Assembly: GCA_020746875.1 (NCBI GenBank)
Contig: JAGTJL010000016.1
Location: forward strand, 1-64,000
DNA from: Rhexocercosporidium sp. MPI-PUGE-AT-0058
Lineage: Eukaryota > Ascomycota > Leotiomycetes > Helotiales
Length of the DNA: 64,000 nucleotides
Reading direction: 5' to 3'
In this document: positions 12,337-24,225 of the stretch, piece by piece
Position numbering within the stretch: the stretch's first letter is position 1
Layout: each line of letters starts with the position of its first letter
Notes under the pieces: generated by a model
Told to the model about the DNA's origin: nothing
What the model saw: the letters and a program-made list of their open reading frames with translations, nothing else
The model's database searches: none
Position numbers and translations under genes: made by a program

Positions 12337-14689
12337 TCACCCTTTCTGCACCTTCTCTGGCGCCTTCCCTGGCGCCTTCCCTGGAGCTTTCTCAAGATCC
12401 CACGACTTAGGAGCTCCTTCTCCGTCAAGTGGTTCATTGGAATCATCGATTGCACTTTTCAAGGTGTTGAGACCTTGCTGCGAACCATAGCTCTCCTGGT
12501 ATAAGACTTGGTGCATGGCCACCATGATGCACACGACGCCAATCAAAATACATATGAAGTTCTTCGGGGTCGAAGGGAAAGGTAGCGCTCCTTCGGCGCC
12601 GAACAAGGTTGCGGTAATAAGTACTGGGGAGAACATCTATGGGTTGGAAAAACATAGTTAGATACGTTGCCTAATTCGATACTTTTTAGGGAAACTTACC
12701 ATAGCAAGAACAGTGAGATTCTCAAGCTTCATGGCACCGGCACGTCCGTCGAGACCCATATGGCAATTGAGCTGTTATACTTATTAGCTTCTACCCCTCT
12801 TAGGCTGACGGATAAAGTCTGCCTCCATACGTAGATTCTTGGGGATACTTACACCCTCCCTACGGTCCCGCAATTCATTCTTCAATTCCTCTAACTTCTG
12901 TAGACGCAGCTTTAAAGTCGAAAACTTCTTATCAATAGTGCTCAATAAGGCTTCGAGGGATGACGAGCCCGATGGTGCTCCCCCATCGCAACGAAAATAG
13001 TCAGCTTCTGTATCCCAGAATCCTTGCCACGCCTGAGTAGTCTCAGAAAGACCACTAATCAGTTGCATTGAAAGAGCAAGTAGCTGACTGTTCCGCCGTT
13101 CAATCAACTTTTGATCTTCAATCTTAAAAGAGTTGTATGCCAGATATTCTTCTCTAGACCTATTTGCAAACAAAGTCGATTAGCGTTCCGCACTCGAGAG
13201 TATAGTAAAAGCAAAAAATTAGAAAACAAAAACAGAACACATCCACAGTGAAACCCCACACCAAGACTGCTTCCACGCACATTACTTACCCTTCTACTGT
13301 TTCCGTAACCACGGTCACTATCTGGTTCCATTCCTTGAGCACCTTTTGCGTGCGGAACTCAATCACCGTTAAGAAGTATTCTCTAGGCATCCATATGGGT
13401 TCAGCACCGCAACGGCCCCCCGCCGTAAGGGGGTCTTCTCGTTCCCCGTGTACTCCCGTGAGGTTCTCATAGTCTTCCACTGTCCCCTTGGATCCAAAGT
13501 AAGTATCGACAAATCCATAGGCAGTCCATACCCAATGGTTAACCCCTGTCACAACGATTGAAATCTGGGCTTCGTGTAGCCAGTAGTGTTTAGCTGTGGT
13601 GGTTGAATCTTGAGATCGATCCTTGGACCCAGATAGGAAGTCTAATTTCCGTGACTGTCTTAAGGGACTGCCATCAGACTTCTTCCGCCGATCAGTCATT
13701 GCCGATTTCTTTCTTGTCATGACCCAATATGGAATATGGAAATCTAGAGTAAAGACAGGGAACCCGGTGAGCTACCATACGGTAATCAGCATTAGTCGCA
13801 GTAATACATGGGACGGGCATGTGATCCACAAGTACTTACAGGAATTGTGACACCTATTGATGTCTTCCGCTTTAGGTACTTGTAAAAAAGATACCTTAAA
13901 GGCGAGGCTTGGCTGCGTGATGCCGTTTCTACAATAACCTGAATCGTGAATGAATCTAAGTTCGGGATGAAGCTAGACAGATCAGCCAGATTACATGATT
14001 AGAACATGTAGACTTTATAACTTACAGTATTCTTCTTTCTGCATCGCTCTCTTCGTCCGCGAATGCGTTCGTCGAATCTAGATCAGCTCTCAGGCGCTGT
14101 GCAGCTTTGGTCAGTTCTCCTATCTTCTTATATGATTGTCACTGCATCAGATTGGGATTACCTGTTTCTTCAGTTTTTCGCGCAACAGTTCCCAGGTAAC
14201 AGGCTCCGAGTTTGTCCTGCAATGTCCTTTTTTGTCGCCGATAGTACCGAAAATGTTTCTTTCGTCCAATAATGCCACATGTTTTCCGAGCATTGGAACG
14301 GGTCCATGAGATTTCCCTTTTTCACAAAAGTTGGCCACTTCATCAACCATATCGTAATCTTCCAGGAAATCTTCGTCTCTATCCATGCCTTGCATGAAGC
14401 GTCTGACATCACTCATCTCCTTGCCATCGGTGTTCTTCGATTGCTCGTCGACCTCATCCTCGCTCGATGCCCCATCCTCATCTTCATCCTCATCTTCATC
14501 CCCATCTTCATCGTCATATTCATCGTCTGCGATCTCTTCGCCGAGATACTTTTCGGCTTGAATATAGTCGAGGTATGTTTGATTTTCGGTGTTGCGAACA
14601 AATAATGTTCGGCGTTCCGTGAACCCAGGGTGCCAATAACATCGCAAGGAGTGGCGAGGGAAGAGGTCCCTGCGTGTTTCGGATGCCAT
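12337..14689 (-). CDS. CorA-like two-helix membrane protein, seven exons
   Basis: Seven exons in consistent phase: 14689-14162, 14123-14026, 13972-13840, 13771-13290, 13159-12853, 12771-12700 and 12636-12337, about 639 residues. The upstream frame begins with a TTG, so the ATG at 14689 is the start. The N-terminus carries a long Asp/Glu run (14460-14520). The middle has a conserved-looking core around TAYGFVDTYF and PREYFLTVIEFRTQKVLKEW, as in uncharacterised fungal proteins loosely grouped with CorA Mg2+ transporters. A coiled coil follows (LKLRLQKLEELKNELRDRR), then two membrane helices, one from LENLTVLAM into FSPVLITATLF and one at FICILIGVVCIMVAMHQVL. The canonical Gly-Met-Asn of CorA is not visible, so transport is unproven. 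The tail holds the repeat APGKAPGKAPEK. The first intron is only about 38 nt and is the least certain junction. Confidence 0.7.
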
Positions 14690-14701
14690 TTCTTCTTTCA
14701 A

Positions 14702-16520
14702 CCTAGCCTAGTGGGCGAGGTGGGGTTTCCAGTACCTATCAAATACCACCAACCATCAACTAATAAAATAATAAAATAACAAACGACATTGTCCACAAGC
14801 GAAATTTTTTGAAGTTCCTAGAGTCAATGAAACCAAGCTTAGGAAATGGCGACACCATCTCTCTTAATAATGGAAGGATTGTACAATGCGCAAAGCATTG
14901 CGGTGAGTGAAGTACATCGTCGCCCCGACATCTCTTCTATCTACCTATTGCGCGATAGCGGGGTGGTCCGAAGTGCAGGAAGGCCCAACCGCGCCTAACC
15001 AAAAGACAAGGCAAGAGAGCTGAGAGAAAAACCCAACACGAGGACTTTACTAAATCCGCTGGCAGCTCGGGAATTTTGTATCCATTGGTCTGCCATTGTT
15101 TCGATTCGAACGTGTCTTGATTCCAACGAGTTTAGGGGACAAACGCTCGCCCCGTTTCAAGGCAACAAAGTGACAAGTTGACGATGAGTAGGTCTCCTGA
15201 CTCGATACAAAACCAGGCTGTGCAAATATAGGTTAATTGAAATTAGGACGGTGGCGCGACCGAAGGATCAAGGAACGTGGCACTCTCGTTACCATCAACA
15301 TGGACCAAGATATCAAATGCAAGCGACAACAAGAGAAAGTATATACTATTTTGAGGGGGGGGTGACGGTGCACGACTTCGTGCATATCCTGGAAAATCTC
15401 GGTGAAGATCTAATAATGCATGATGTGCTGCAGGCCAACGTTTTCCACGTCCTTAGGTTGGTGGGTGTCAAGTCGACGCTGATCAATCATGACTGTTCTG
15501 GGGGTTAGTTTACCAGATCCAGCCTTGCGAAAGTATGTAGACTCATATCTTGCTGGAATTTTCCTGGAAATCGCAAGCTGAAAATTTCTCAACGCGCTTT
15601 GACAGCTGAAGAGCAGCAAAATCCACTCCCAATATCCCTTCTGGCCTTTCAGCGAGCAAGAAAGATGGTACTGAACACTCTTCATGCTTTGAACCTCGGC
15701 TTCACTAACCTTTGATCATGTATTCAGCCTCAAAATGACAACGAGTCCTTCCACTGAAGGTATAACTCGTACGAAGTATGTATAGCCCCCAGAATTAATT
15801 TTTTGGTTGGTCGTCGCCAAATTTGCCCGAGAAGGCTACAAGCCACTGTCGTGATCCAGTACATTTGGCTTTATTACTCACGGTTTCCTATTCAAAAATT
15901 AGAGTCAAATATGGTAATTGGGATCACCAGACAAACTTTTGGTAGACAGTAATGGGTGAACTTGTCCTTGATTCTGTTTTTGGTATTACAAGCAGGAGAT
16001 TGAATCAAAAAGATAAGAATTCTAAGGACGGAATTCATACCCCATATGTAGATATAGAATGGCGACGTGTCCGGGTCTCTTTCGGCCCAATTCCGGGCCC
16101 GCGACTTGTCAACTTAGCTACCATTAGAATTATGACGAAAAAGATGTGATGAAAAAAGAGACCAACGGCAGTAAACCACGTTAAGAAAATTAAAAGTATT
16201 AGAGGTGAGCAGCGAACTAATTGGCTGCCTCGTTGTCGTTTAATGTATGCGATGACTGTTCAGTAAATGCTGTGTAACTCAAAGGCGCCAAAACCTCCCG
16301 TTGTCGTTTTCGTTGTATTGTGGTACCATCTGGCTGCAGGTACATCCTTTGCATCTGAACTTGTACTAGTTCGGCTTATCTTACATGTCAACAGTTATCG
16401 CTTTTCAAGTGATCGCTAGGGTTAAGGGATTACAACAGCCTGCCAACTGCTTGATCTGGCTCTTTATCTTCGTTAGGCTTCCTGACAATCGACTGCTAAA
16501 GGGTCGAAGATAAAAGGGTA
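14702..16520. other. Gene-poor spacer
   Basis: About 1.8 kb without a convincing gene. On the minus strand around 15690-15330 a frame with protein-like composition (RRLDTHQPKDVENVGLQ near 15450) runs into a TAG at about 15410 and continues in the same frame. It may be a decayed gene piece, but I cannot name its family. 14740-14790 is A-rich, in the promoter of the CorA-like gene. Confidence 0.4.
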
Positions 16521-16525
16521 ATTGT

Positions 16526-17150
16526 TTGTGTAAGAAATGCTCGCTAATCACAACAGCTTTCTCCAACGCAATAGAAAAATTCAACACGACCGACGTGGTG
16601 ATCAGTAATGCCGGGTACATATTAATGGGTGACACAGAAGCTACCAGCGACAAGGAAAGCAGGGGCGTCTTCAATGTAAAATTTTGGGGGTTAGTAAATA
16701 TTACAAAAGAGGCTGTGAGAGTCTGGGAAAGGTTAATAGGAAGGGGGCTAGGGGTTTGTTTGTTCAGGTACCAGGTTACGACTTGGGGGATTGAGTTTAG
16801 TTTCCCATGAATGCGTTATATCATACTAGATTCTCTACCCATTCTTTCCAACCTATAAACAAAAAGTATAAAGAACTAATTATATCCTTTCTTATAAATA
16901 GCATATATGTAGTAGAAGGTTTCACGGAATCATTCGCCAAAGAAATGAACCCTGACTGGAACATCAGCTTCTTCATCCTTTGGTTGCAACAGTGGTGTTT
17001 GTGACAATTTTGAAAAAGGGGGAGAGGAAGTTGCTTGTGAGACTTCTACTTGGGAAAGCTACCTTTGGTGCGAATAGTGCAGAGTTGGACAGTGTTGTAA
17101 AGGATTTGGATGATTGGAAAGATGTTAGTTTGAATGCTAGTAGCGCCTGA
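16526..17150 (+). pseudogene. Decayed short-chain dehydrogenase/reductase (SDR)
   Basis: Three pieces of one SDR protein appear in order but not in one frame. The first holds the NAG motif (VISNAGYILMGDTEA, about 16595-16645). The second, near 16910-16965, reads VEGFTESFAKEMNPDW. The third, at 17010-17150, holds the family's usual C-terminal pattern (LLLGKATFG, then DLDDWKDVSLNAS before a TGA). The N-terminal TGxxxGxG nucleotide-binding part is not found upstream, and the YxxxK region is disrupted by about 100 bp of AT-rich sequence near 16830-16905 (an insertion, or a degraded intron). It is most likely a 5'-truncated dead gene. An unusual intron layout is less likely. Confidence 0.65.
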
Positions 17151-18662
17151 GTGAAATTTTATGTGAGATGTCAGGAAGAGCAGCAATAGAATACAGCATA
17201 ATACAAATTGCATCACGCAAGAGATTTTGGCTAGAATATATAGTCTATAATTAAGACGACCATTGTGCCTTGCTTTTCATGTGTGAGAATTCCATGTTTT
17301 TTGTTGTGTCTTTTCTTGGGCGAAGTTCGTCATCACACACACCAACTGACCAACTAGTGGCTGGTCAAGTCTGTACGCTAAATGAGCTCCGCAACCTATC
17401 AAGCTAAGAATCTTGACCGCCTACTCGGGACGTCAGAACAGGTGGGGTTGTAGGAAGTATTGACATGCATATCCAAACGCACAAAAAAAAGAAAGGGCAA
17501 TTTACAATCGATTTCTTCGGCGAGTGGAAAGAAGAAAATGTCAAGAAAAGTTAAGTTTAGTCCTTTAGACAATATCAAAGTGCACTTGATACCACACTGT
17601 TGCAGATACAATTAGATTATTGGTATTCAACATCGTAAGAAGTAAGACCTGAAATACAGTATTCATTGACCCTGATCTATTATCCATATAACTTTCGACA
17701 CCTCCTATTAGCCCAAAGGCAGACCAACACCAAAAACATTGTTCCAGTCTATAATAAATCAGAAACGACAAGTACTTTTCTCCGCCAGCGATGAAACGAC
17801 GCCACTACTAGTATATGCCCCCCGACCTGCTCCTTAACGTCATTGAATCTCGGCTTCTCCTTCCAGCAATCTGCGAAACCCTCACTCATTGGTATCTCCC
17901 AATTCCAAGTTTTGTTATCCCACCATCGACTAGTATTTGGCGCGAAGGATTTGTGTATGCGGAGTTCGGGAGGACTTGTCGGCTGGGCTCTGCAGAGAGG
18001 GTGTGGGTGTTTGGTACCGGTGTCTTTACAGAATACGAGTCTGTTATCGAGTCCTCTTTTCAACAAGACAGCCGGTACACCTAACGTGGTGACAGCCAGG
18101 GCAATTCTCGACCGACAGAGTCATTCCAGAAGAGTTACAATGGCACTAGGTTTGTCAGCTGCTAAGCACTTCCATGCTCAATTAACTTTCTAGACTTACG
18201 CAGACCCATACCCATACGACAACCTTCTTCTTGGGCTTCGGTTTCGGTTTCGGTGCCTATGCATTGACCGTGAGTGTTAAATTAGCCTCAATTAGAATAT
18301 CCATTACCATCGACCCTTCGACGCGATAGTATACGCAGTATGAGTCCCCAAGAACGATCCTGAACCCCTATAAGCCCCTGCTCCTCTATTTCCTTCGCAA
18401 TTGGCCCAGGAACTTGATTTTCAGCCCATTGACACCAATTCGTTTCTAGGCGCGTGGTAGATATTCGGGGGTTGAATTGGCAATGGAACGACAGGCAGAC
18501 GACATCGGAGGGCAATTGATAGAGAAGAGACGGATTTCGAGCCCAATGAATGACTGTGAGAATCGCAGGTAAACGACATCCAAGCGCAATTTATAGATCG
18601 ATTGACAGACGATGGAGGACTTCGGTCGGTGGAGGAGGAGACGAGCCTAGAGTTCAGGTCGT

Positions 18663-19282
18663 GCGCTGATGATGGCCGTATGTTTCCAATGCCTCGACTT
18701 TTCTGGAAGATTATTTTGCATGGCTCAACAGCCAAATTTGCATGCCGCCCTATGCAACGCATTGTGGACCTATAAACAATAGCATCATAACACAACAGCC
18801 AAAATAAAGGTTATTCGCACAACTGAAAATACAAAGAAATCAAGAAAGGCAAGAATGCAGATTCTGTAGACAAATATTATATAACGCGATACGCAAGACA
18901 CTGTTTATTCCTTCGTTTATGCTTAATTTGCCCGTAGCGTGAGCATGTGGGAAGTTCCGTTAGCTATTCTAGTATATCTTTTGTCTCTTCTTTTCATTTA
19001 GACCTGGTTTATTCGGCTTTGATTGAGGTGCCTTGCACACTAGATCTGTTCATCGTGTGCAGATGAAAATTTCACATCGCCTTACATACGCAGGTGCAGG
19101 CCTAAAGTTTTGTCTCACCGCTTTTATTCTGCCCACGTATTTTAGAGTAGCAGAACTAGGCGGTGAGACAAAACTTTGGGCCTGTGCCTCCGTAGGGCGG
19201 CATGTAAATTTGGCTGTTGAGCCATGCAAAATAATCTTCCAGAAAAGTCGAGGCATTGGAAACATACGGCCGCTGATGAGCG
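18663..19282. repeat. Inverted repeat with ~91 bp arms
   Basis: The left arm 18663-18753 and right arm 19191-19282 are reverse complements at about 93 percent by eye, sharing tttccaatgcctcgactttt and ttttgcatggctcaacagcc. The 437 bp between them is unrelated single-copy-looking DNA that includes the separate hairpin at 19093-19188. This could be the two ends of a small non-autonomous DNA transposon, or two copies of a short element in opposite orientation. No reading frame of transposase type is present between the arms. Confidence 0.75.
19093..19188. repeat. Hairpin with 29 bp arms
   Basis: Arms 19093-19121 and 19160-19188 pair almost perfectly around a 38-nt loop; the core is aaagttttgtctcaccgc against its complement. 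It abuts the right arm of the larger inverted repeat. Such a foldback could be a MITE core or the terminal stem of a deleted element. Confidence 0.75.
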
Positions 19283-21170
19283 ACAACGAAGCATTGCAGG
19301 GCGGCACGAATGACTGGTTCTGAGAGACTTATGTACGGCGAGGAACTGCAAGGGCCAGCCTCTGACCTGAATGACCGGTGAGCTCAACAAAATTGTTCGG
19401 AGGTAGCATCAACGAGCACTGAACGACAACACCATATGCAAATCCATTAATTCCATTTCAATCGTCGTTATTTGGTGTTGCGTGTTGCTTGAATTGATGT
19501 TCCACCGCATACCTTGATCGACCGCTTCGTGCTACAGTAGAGCAAGGAACCCGATACCGATGGTGTGAGAGAGAATCGAAACACGCAGATACTTATACAG
19601 CTAACCTAGATTGAGTTAGCCATTGCCAATGCATTCGTCGTATTATATATACTCTCGGGTGATGAGGCCCGTTCCTCTACACCGCTCTTCGATACATGCA
19701 GATAGCGGTCAGTTGTGGTTGTCGAGGCACGAGTACCGCGTCCTGTGGTGTACTGTATAACCAAGAGAGCCAGAGTTTGAATGGTGTTCGAGAAAGATCT
19801 GCAGCTTGTCGTGTGCATATGAAAGCTATGGCACTTACTTGCTCGTAGGATGAGGAGTGGAACGAAGGTCTTGAGGCCAGATTCGTCTTGACGATGGATT
19901 TCAGAAGCCGGGATGGTAGATCATTGCTGGTTGTCCCCTCGAAATAGCATTGATGGACTTCCGAAGAACCAAAAGAGGGGAAACGAGCCCGTAGTCAAGT
20001 CTATCATTGAGAACGGCCGATGCAAGAGATTCGGCGGGGCACGAAATTTCGCCGAAACCGCGAAGCATATGCATATTTGACTTCGAAGATATCACCGCCG
20101 CAAGGTGTGTAATACCCCCTATGTCTCAAAAGGCTCAGTTTCATTTCCAACGTAGACCAACATGTAATATGAATACAGTGAGCCAACTAGGTCGAATCTA
20201 AACACTCGAAAGAAAGAAAAACAGGGCGAGAGTACACTGACTTACAAAGTCTTCGAGAGCATTCACGAAATATGGGACATGACGACTCAACCTGATAACT
20301 CATACCGAGTTCAAAATCTTGAAGATATTTATACGAATCTCAAGAGGTACAAGGAGAGCGTTGAGGGTCATTTGACTAACAAATATCTTGTTGGAAGCTA
20401 TGTGGGTAGAAGGAGAGTATTTATGTACGAGGAGAAGGCGCAGGGACAAATATGCCGAGAGTGTTGAAAGAACACTTAGTAGCTCTTACTGACCAGGCTT
20501 CAACTCAAACCTAAGTAGAGGAATCTTCGCTATCGATGAGCTGCGATTGGAGGTGTGCCTAAATCAAAGAAATTTAGGGAGGTAAGTGCTGACAGGGAAA
20601 TGTAACTCGAAAGAGGGGGGTCAGCAGGACCTCCATATACCCGGAGCTAATTAGCCCTGGCAAATGACTACACATCTGCCTTCGCCTCTAGCCCTTTTAT
20701 CTCTCAATCATGTAGGTAAGTATTTCTCGGCGTTGTTTCAATTAAATCACATTTTTGGAGAGTGGGGAGGGCGCGGGCGCTTCGGTTAACTGAACGTTAC
20801 GAGTAAAACGTCAACTCGTCTTCTGACAGTGAATCACATATGGTAGATATTAGTGGAACGTATCAGATACTTTCTGACGCTGCTTTCGAATCGAGAAGCT
20901 CCGAGCTTCCAAAAGCTCAGAATGTGAATCAGAATTAAAAAGAGCCCCTTGGGCAGCTTCGCATGTCTGTTTCTCGTATATCACTCACAACACACAAGCA
21001 TCCCCCCTTGACGGTTCTTAAAACGCCACGTAATATACAGGGTGACGCTAAAGTCTGTGAAATCGCTCCCGTCCCGCTTGATTCCGCAACGTCTCAATGA
21101 CATGCATGGCGGCCTCATCAAGGCTAATACCTCACGAGGGATTTGTTGCCACATGGGTTTCCATGTATCC

Positions 21171-21329
21171 CTTCGTCCCGGTGAGACATTACCTACCACT
21201 AGCAAGGTAGCAAAATAAGGATTCTGTTTGGCCCAAAGGCCAGATGCCAACGGAGCCTCATCCTCTGGCGAATAACAGCTCCTTGTTTATGCCCCTTGCT
21301 AGCGGTAGGTAATGGCTCACCGGACGAAG
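21171..21329. repeat. Inverted repeat with ~37 bp arms (MITE-like)
   Basis: Arms 21171-21207 and 21294-21329 pair over about 36 positions with three differences (core attacctacc and gctagcaagg). The 86-bp centre has no reading frame. A total length of 159 bp with terminal inverted repeats fits a miniature element. No clear target-site duplication was seen next to the arms. Confidence 0.7.
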
Positions 21330-22713
21330 AGATAGGCGGTTATCGGGCTCTTCAAGTGCTTTATTGACCAAAGCAATGGCATTCTAGCAAGAGTCAGGTA
21401 TGAATGCACGGATAATTGTGTCTACAGTAGATGTAAACAGATTATCCTGGGTTGTATCCCAGAACATTTCTTACTCCCTTCTCTTTCCTATGACTATGGT
21501 GGTGTTTTGATATGTTGTGTGTAAGGGTTGGTTAAGTGTTGGCATTGCATGAGCAGGGGAGAGCGTCTGTGGCGGGCAGATTACCCCACCATGAGCCTGA
21601 CTGACCGAGTATACGAAAAGCGAAGGGAGTGTGTGTGTGTGTTATTTCCTGATTGGATTCCCGAATGGAATGAATGACAGCCTTGAAATTATCCTCTCGG
21701 ACGAGTAAGATTTCTATTTCTATTTTTTAATCGTACAGCTATGATAATTATGAATTCCTCAGAAAAGATCGAAATCATGAACAATTGTCTGGACACCAGA
21801 AATCAGGAACTCTTTAAAGAGAGAAAAGCCACGATTAAAAAAAGACGTAATCATTTATTTATTTATTGAGTTTAAGATGACAGCTTCTTTTCAACAGCAC
21901 TTTATTTTGCTATTGCGAACCTCTCAATTGACACCAAGCAACAAAAGCAATAGCTAGGCCCAAGCCACATACCAGAGAGACTCTCTCATGTCGGCGAATT
22001 GCAATCTGTGAATGCGCAATGCTAATTTCTCTACGATAAACCATCACGTCTAGAATCTTTAAGTTCATCTTCGGAAAAACCGTAAATGGCAAGCCGTATG
22101 AATCCTCCATCCATGAAGATACAATTGCCTAGCTTTCCACACTACTTCGTACCTTGACAAAATCTAGCCCGGAGTCCCAAGCTGGTCGTGCAAACATGGA
22201 AAAATCCTAGCGAGGAAAAATTTAAGCGATTCGTTCAACTTGCATTTGCCAGAGACTATTTCATACTAAAGACAGAGAAACGGGGCGTGGCCATCCCACC
22301 GAAAGTCGACGGTATACATCCCAAAACCACCAATGGCCTAAAGAAGAAACTAATAATATTATATTAATTTGAGTTTTCGGTTATTTTTTCCGCTTAAAAT
22401 CCCACATGGCCTAGACCCTCGCCCTCGCCTAACATTAATCCAACACACTCACTTATAACAGTTAAACTCCTGCGGCTCTCCTCTAAATGATTAAGTCGTG
22501 GAATACATAAGGCTGAAAAAGGTTCAAAAAATTAGGAATCTTGTTGCACCTTATTCTCTACTTAAAACATAAACTCAAAGTTACTTAATTTCAAAAGATA
22601 CTCCCGCCAAATCATAACATACAGTTGTAAATAAACTGAAAATCCAAGGACTGCTCTTATATACGTGACAATGTCCTAATGGTATCCACAGTCCAACAAA
22701 CAGTAAACTCATT

Positions 22714-23446
22714 TCAGATCGTACTGACTTTGTCTGGCTCAACATCCCTCATGAGAATATAATCAATACATTGCGTCGTCTGACGAGACTTAAAGTTCCC
22801 CTCGTCCACCCACATCTCATCTTCCCTCTTCTTTGAAAAACAAGAACATTCCCTGCTTCTCCCAGGTGTAAATGCAATGCGCAATATGATACGATCGCGA
22901 CGAGAACACCCACCTATACTCGCCCGCCCTAACAACATCCACCGGGAGTCTCTTTGTCATAGCGTAGTCTTCGTACCATTCCCAAGTACGCTCTGCGATA
23001 TAGCGATCTTGCATTTCAACATTCATACAGGGAGCCGGGATCCAACCGAAAAACATCACGTCGAAGACGCAGCCGCGTGAGCGGGCAATACGAGCGGTGT
23101 TTCCACAGCTGGTATTGAGGCTCGTGAGAATAGCGTCTGGTTGCGGCGGGTTAAGGCAATTATGCTAGGACTCGTCGTCTATAGACTGTAGATTCATGAA
23201 TCTAGTCTCTTTGACGCTAGTTGGATATCGAAGTATAAGAAGAGTTAGGCTAGTAGCTGCGACTACAACAGCACATATACTCAAGCTGGCTAGGACACGA
23301 TGATGATATAGATATCTCCTGATCGTTGTGGTGGGAGATAAGTAATCATCGCTTTCCGAGTGCTTTTCTACGTCGATTGATTCATGGCTGCATGTGTCGT
23401 CCGACGGACTCCTCTCTATCTTGTCGTAGTGGTGATACTCGGACAT
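22714..23446 (-). pseudogene. UstYa-like (DUF3328) gene, broken by a stop and a frameshift
   Basis: The frame opens at ATG 23446 with a polar N-terminus and one membrane helix (VLASLSICAVVVAATSLTLL), as in UstYa-like oxidases of fungal peptide and terpenoid pathways. An in-frame TAG at 23165-23167 ends it after about 93 residues. The same frame continues directly with the family's Cys-rich middle (CGNTARIARSRGCVFD) and the HxxHC motif YHIAHC near 22890. It then ends at 22817 inside a region where the next frame carries on to 22714 (NFKSRQTTQCIDYIL), so a one-base shift is likely near 22825-22840. The second HxxHC site has also lost its His residues. No intron boundaries fit around the TAG. 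It is related to the intact gene at 25502. Confidence 0.75.
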
Positions 23447-24225
23447 TTTGACGTTCTTCGCTCTCAGTGTTGGGAATTCGGCGATGCGCTGGAATGGAGA
23501 TTAGTGGTAGGTATGGAACAACTACTTGAAGGGGACATTACCTGCATCCTAGTCTCTTGTGCTATTACACAATCTCTGACTGAGTCTGGTTGAAAAAGCA
23601 CCAAGTTCATGATCCTAGGATGCACTGGGTGGCGGGGGGGGGGGGTCGAAAGTAAGCTAAAGGGAGCATCAGTGTCATCCGGAGACCAGGGGTTCTCATT
23701 GTCGCTCTCGCCGCTTTTGGCTCGCCGTGAAGCAGAATACAGATACCGATCAGTAGTATAAGCCAGAAGATCCTTCTGTCGGGCAGTAGTGCTCACCTAC
23801 CCCGCAGTTTTGGCATGTGAATAAAGCCTGATGTGTAGTGCGGATGTGGACATGGTGGTGTTTGAGTGGATGGAAGGTCATGATGAACGAGTTGAAGATT
23901 TGGAAATTGGAGATGAAGAAATCAAGTGCAGTGATGTGCTGCACAAAAGAGTCAATCAGGCGGCCATTCCAGCGGCAAGCTTCAATGTCCACAAAATGTG
24001 TAGGAACTTCTCGGCACTGGTGGAGTGAGCGAAGATGAACAAAGAAGACCACCCCATACAGACGAGGAGGAAATTGATTGTCACTGAGAATGTTCGACTT
24101 AATTCGCCGGAATACTACTAGTTTTCTATACCGTTTTCAATCACATTCAAGAATCCTGCTTGCTTCGAAAAACAACATGTAATTTCTTGAAGAATATTCA
24201 AGACCTCGTTTTTCTCCAAAAATCA
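23447..24225. other. Spacer with a 12-G run
   Basis: About 780 bp between two dead UstYa-like genes. It contains a run of twelve G residues at 23634-23645, a mutation-prone tract. A 110-codon minus-strand frame at 23464-23796 and opposite-strand frames at 23831-24052 have no recognisable domains. One of them could be the remains of another cluster gene, but nothing supports that directly. Confidence 0.4.

Larger units (their letters stand above)
17151..22713. other. Long gene-poor stretch with foldback repeats
   Basis: About 5.6 kb without a supported gene. It contains the inverted-repeat structures listed separately at 18663-19282, 19093-19188 and 21171-21329. A minus-strand frame at 17749-18066 and a possible spliced plus-strand frame around 18139-18270 (Gly-Phe repeats from a ggtttc triplet repeat) were looked at and not accepted. 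21843-21865 is a tttattta tetranucleotide run. 22340-22400 is AT-rich. Confidence 0.5.

Noticed and set aside
17749..18066. 105-codon minus-strand frame with Trp-rich words
   Set aside because: It could be an exon, but no family was recognised and no convincing flanking exon with phase agreement was found.
18139..18270. Possible tiny spliced plus-strand gene with a Gly-Phe repeat
   Set aside because: The repeat comes from a ggtttc triplet; no start, stop and intron set could be confirmed.
20981..21250. 89-codon minus-strand frame overlapping the 21171-21329 element, possible transposase piece
   Set aside because: No DDE or helix-turn-helix motif is visible, and the frame overlaps only one arm of the inverted repeat.
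23464..24052. Frames between the two dead UstYa genes as a precursor-peptide gene
   Set aside because: No signal peptide, no repeated core and no regularly spaced Lys-Arg sites.
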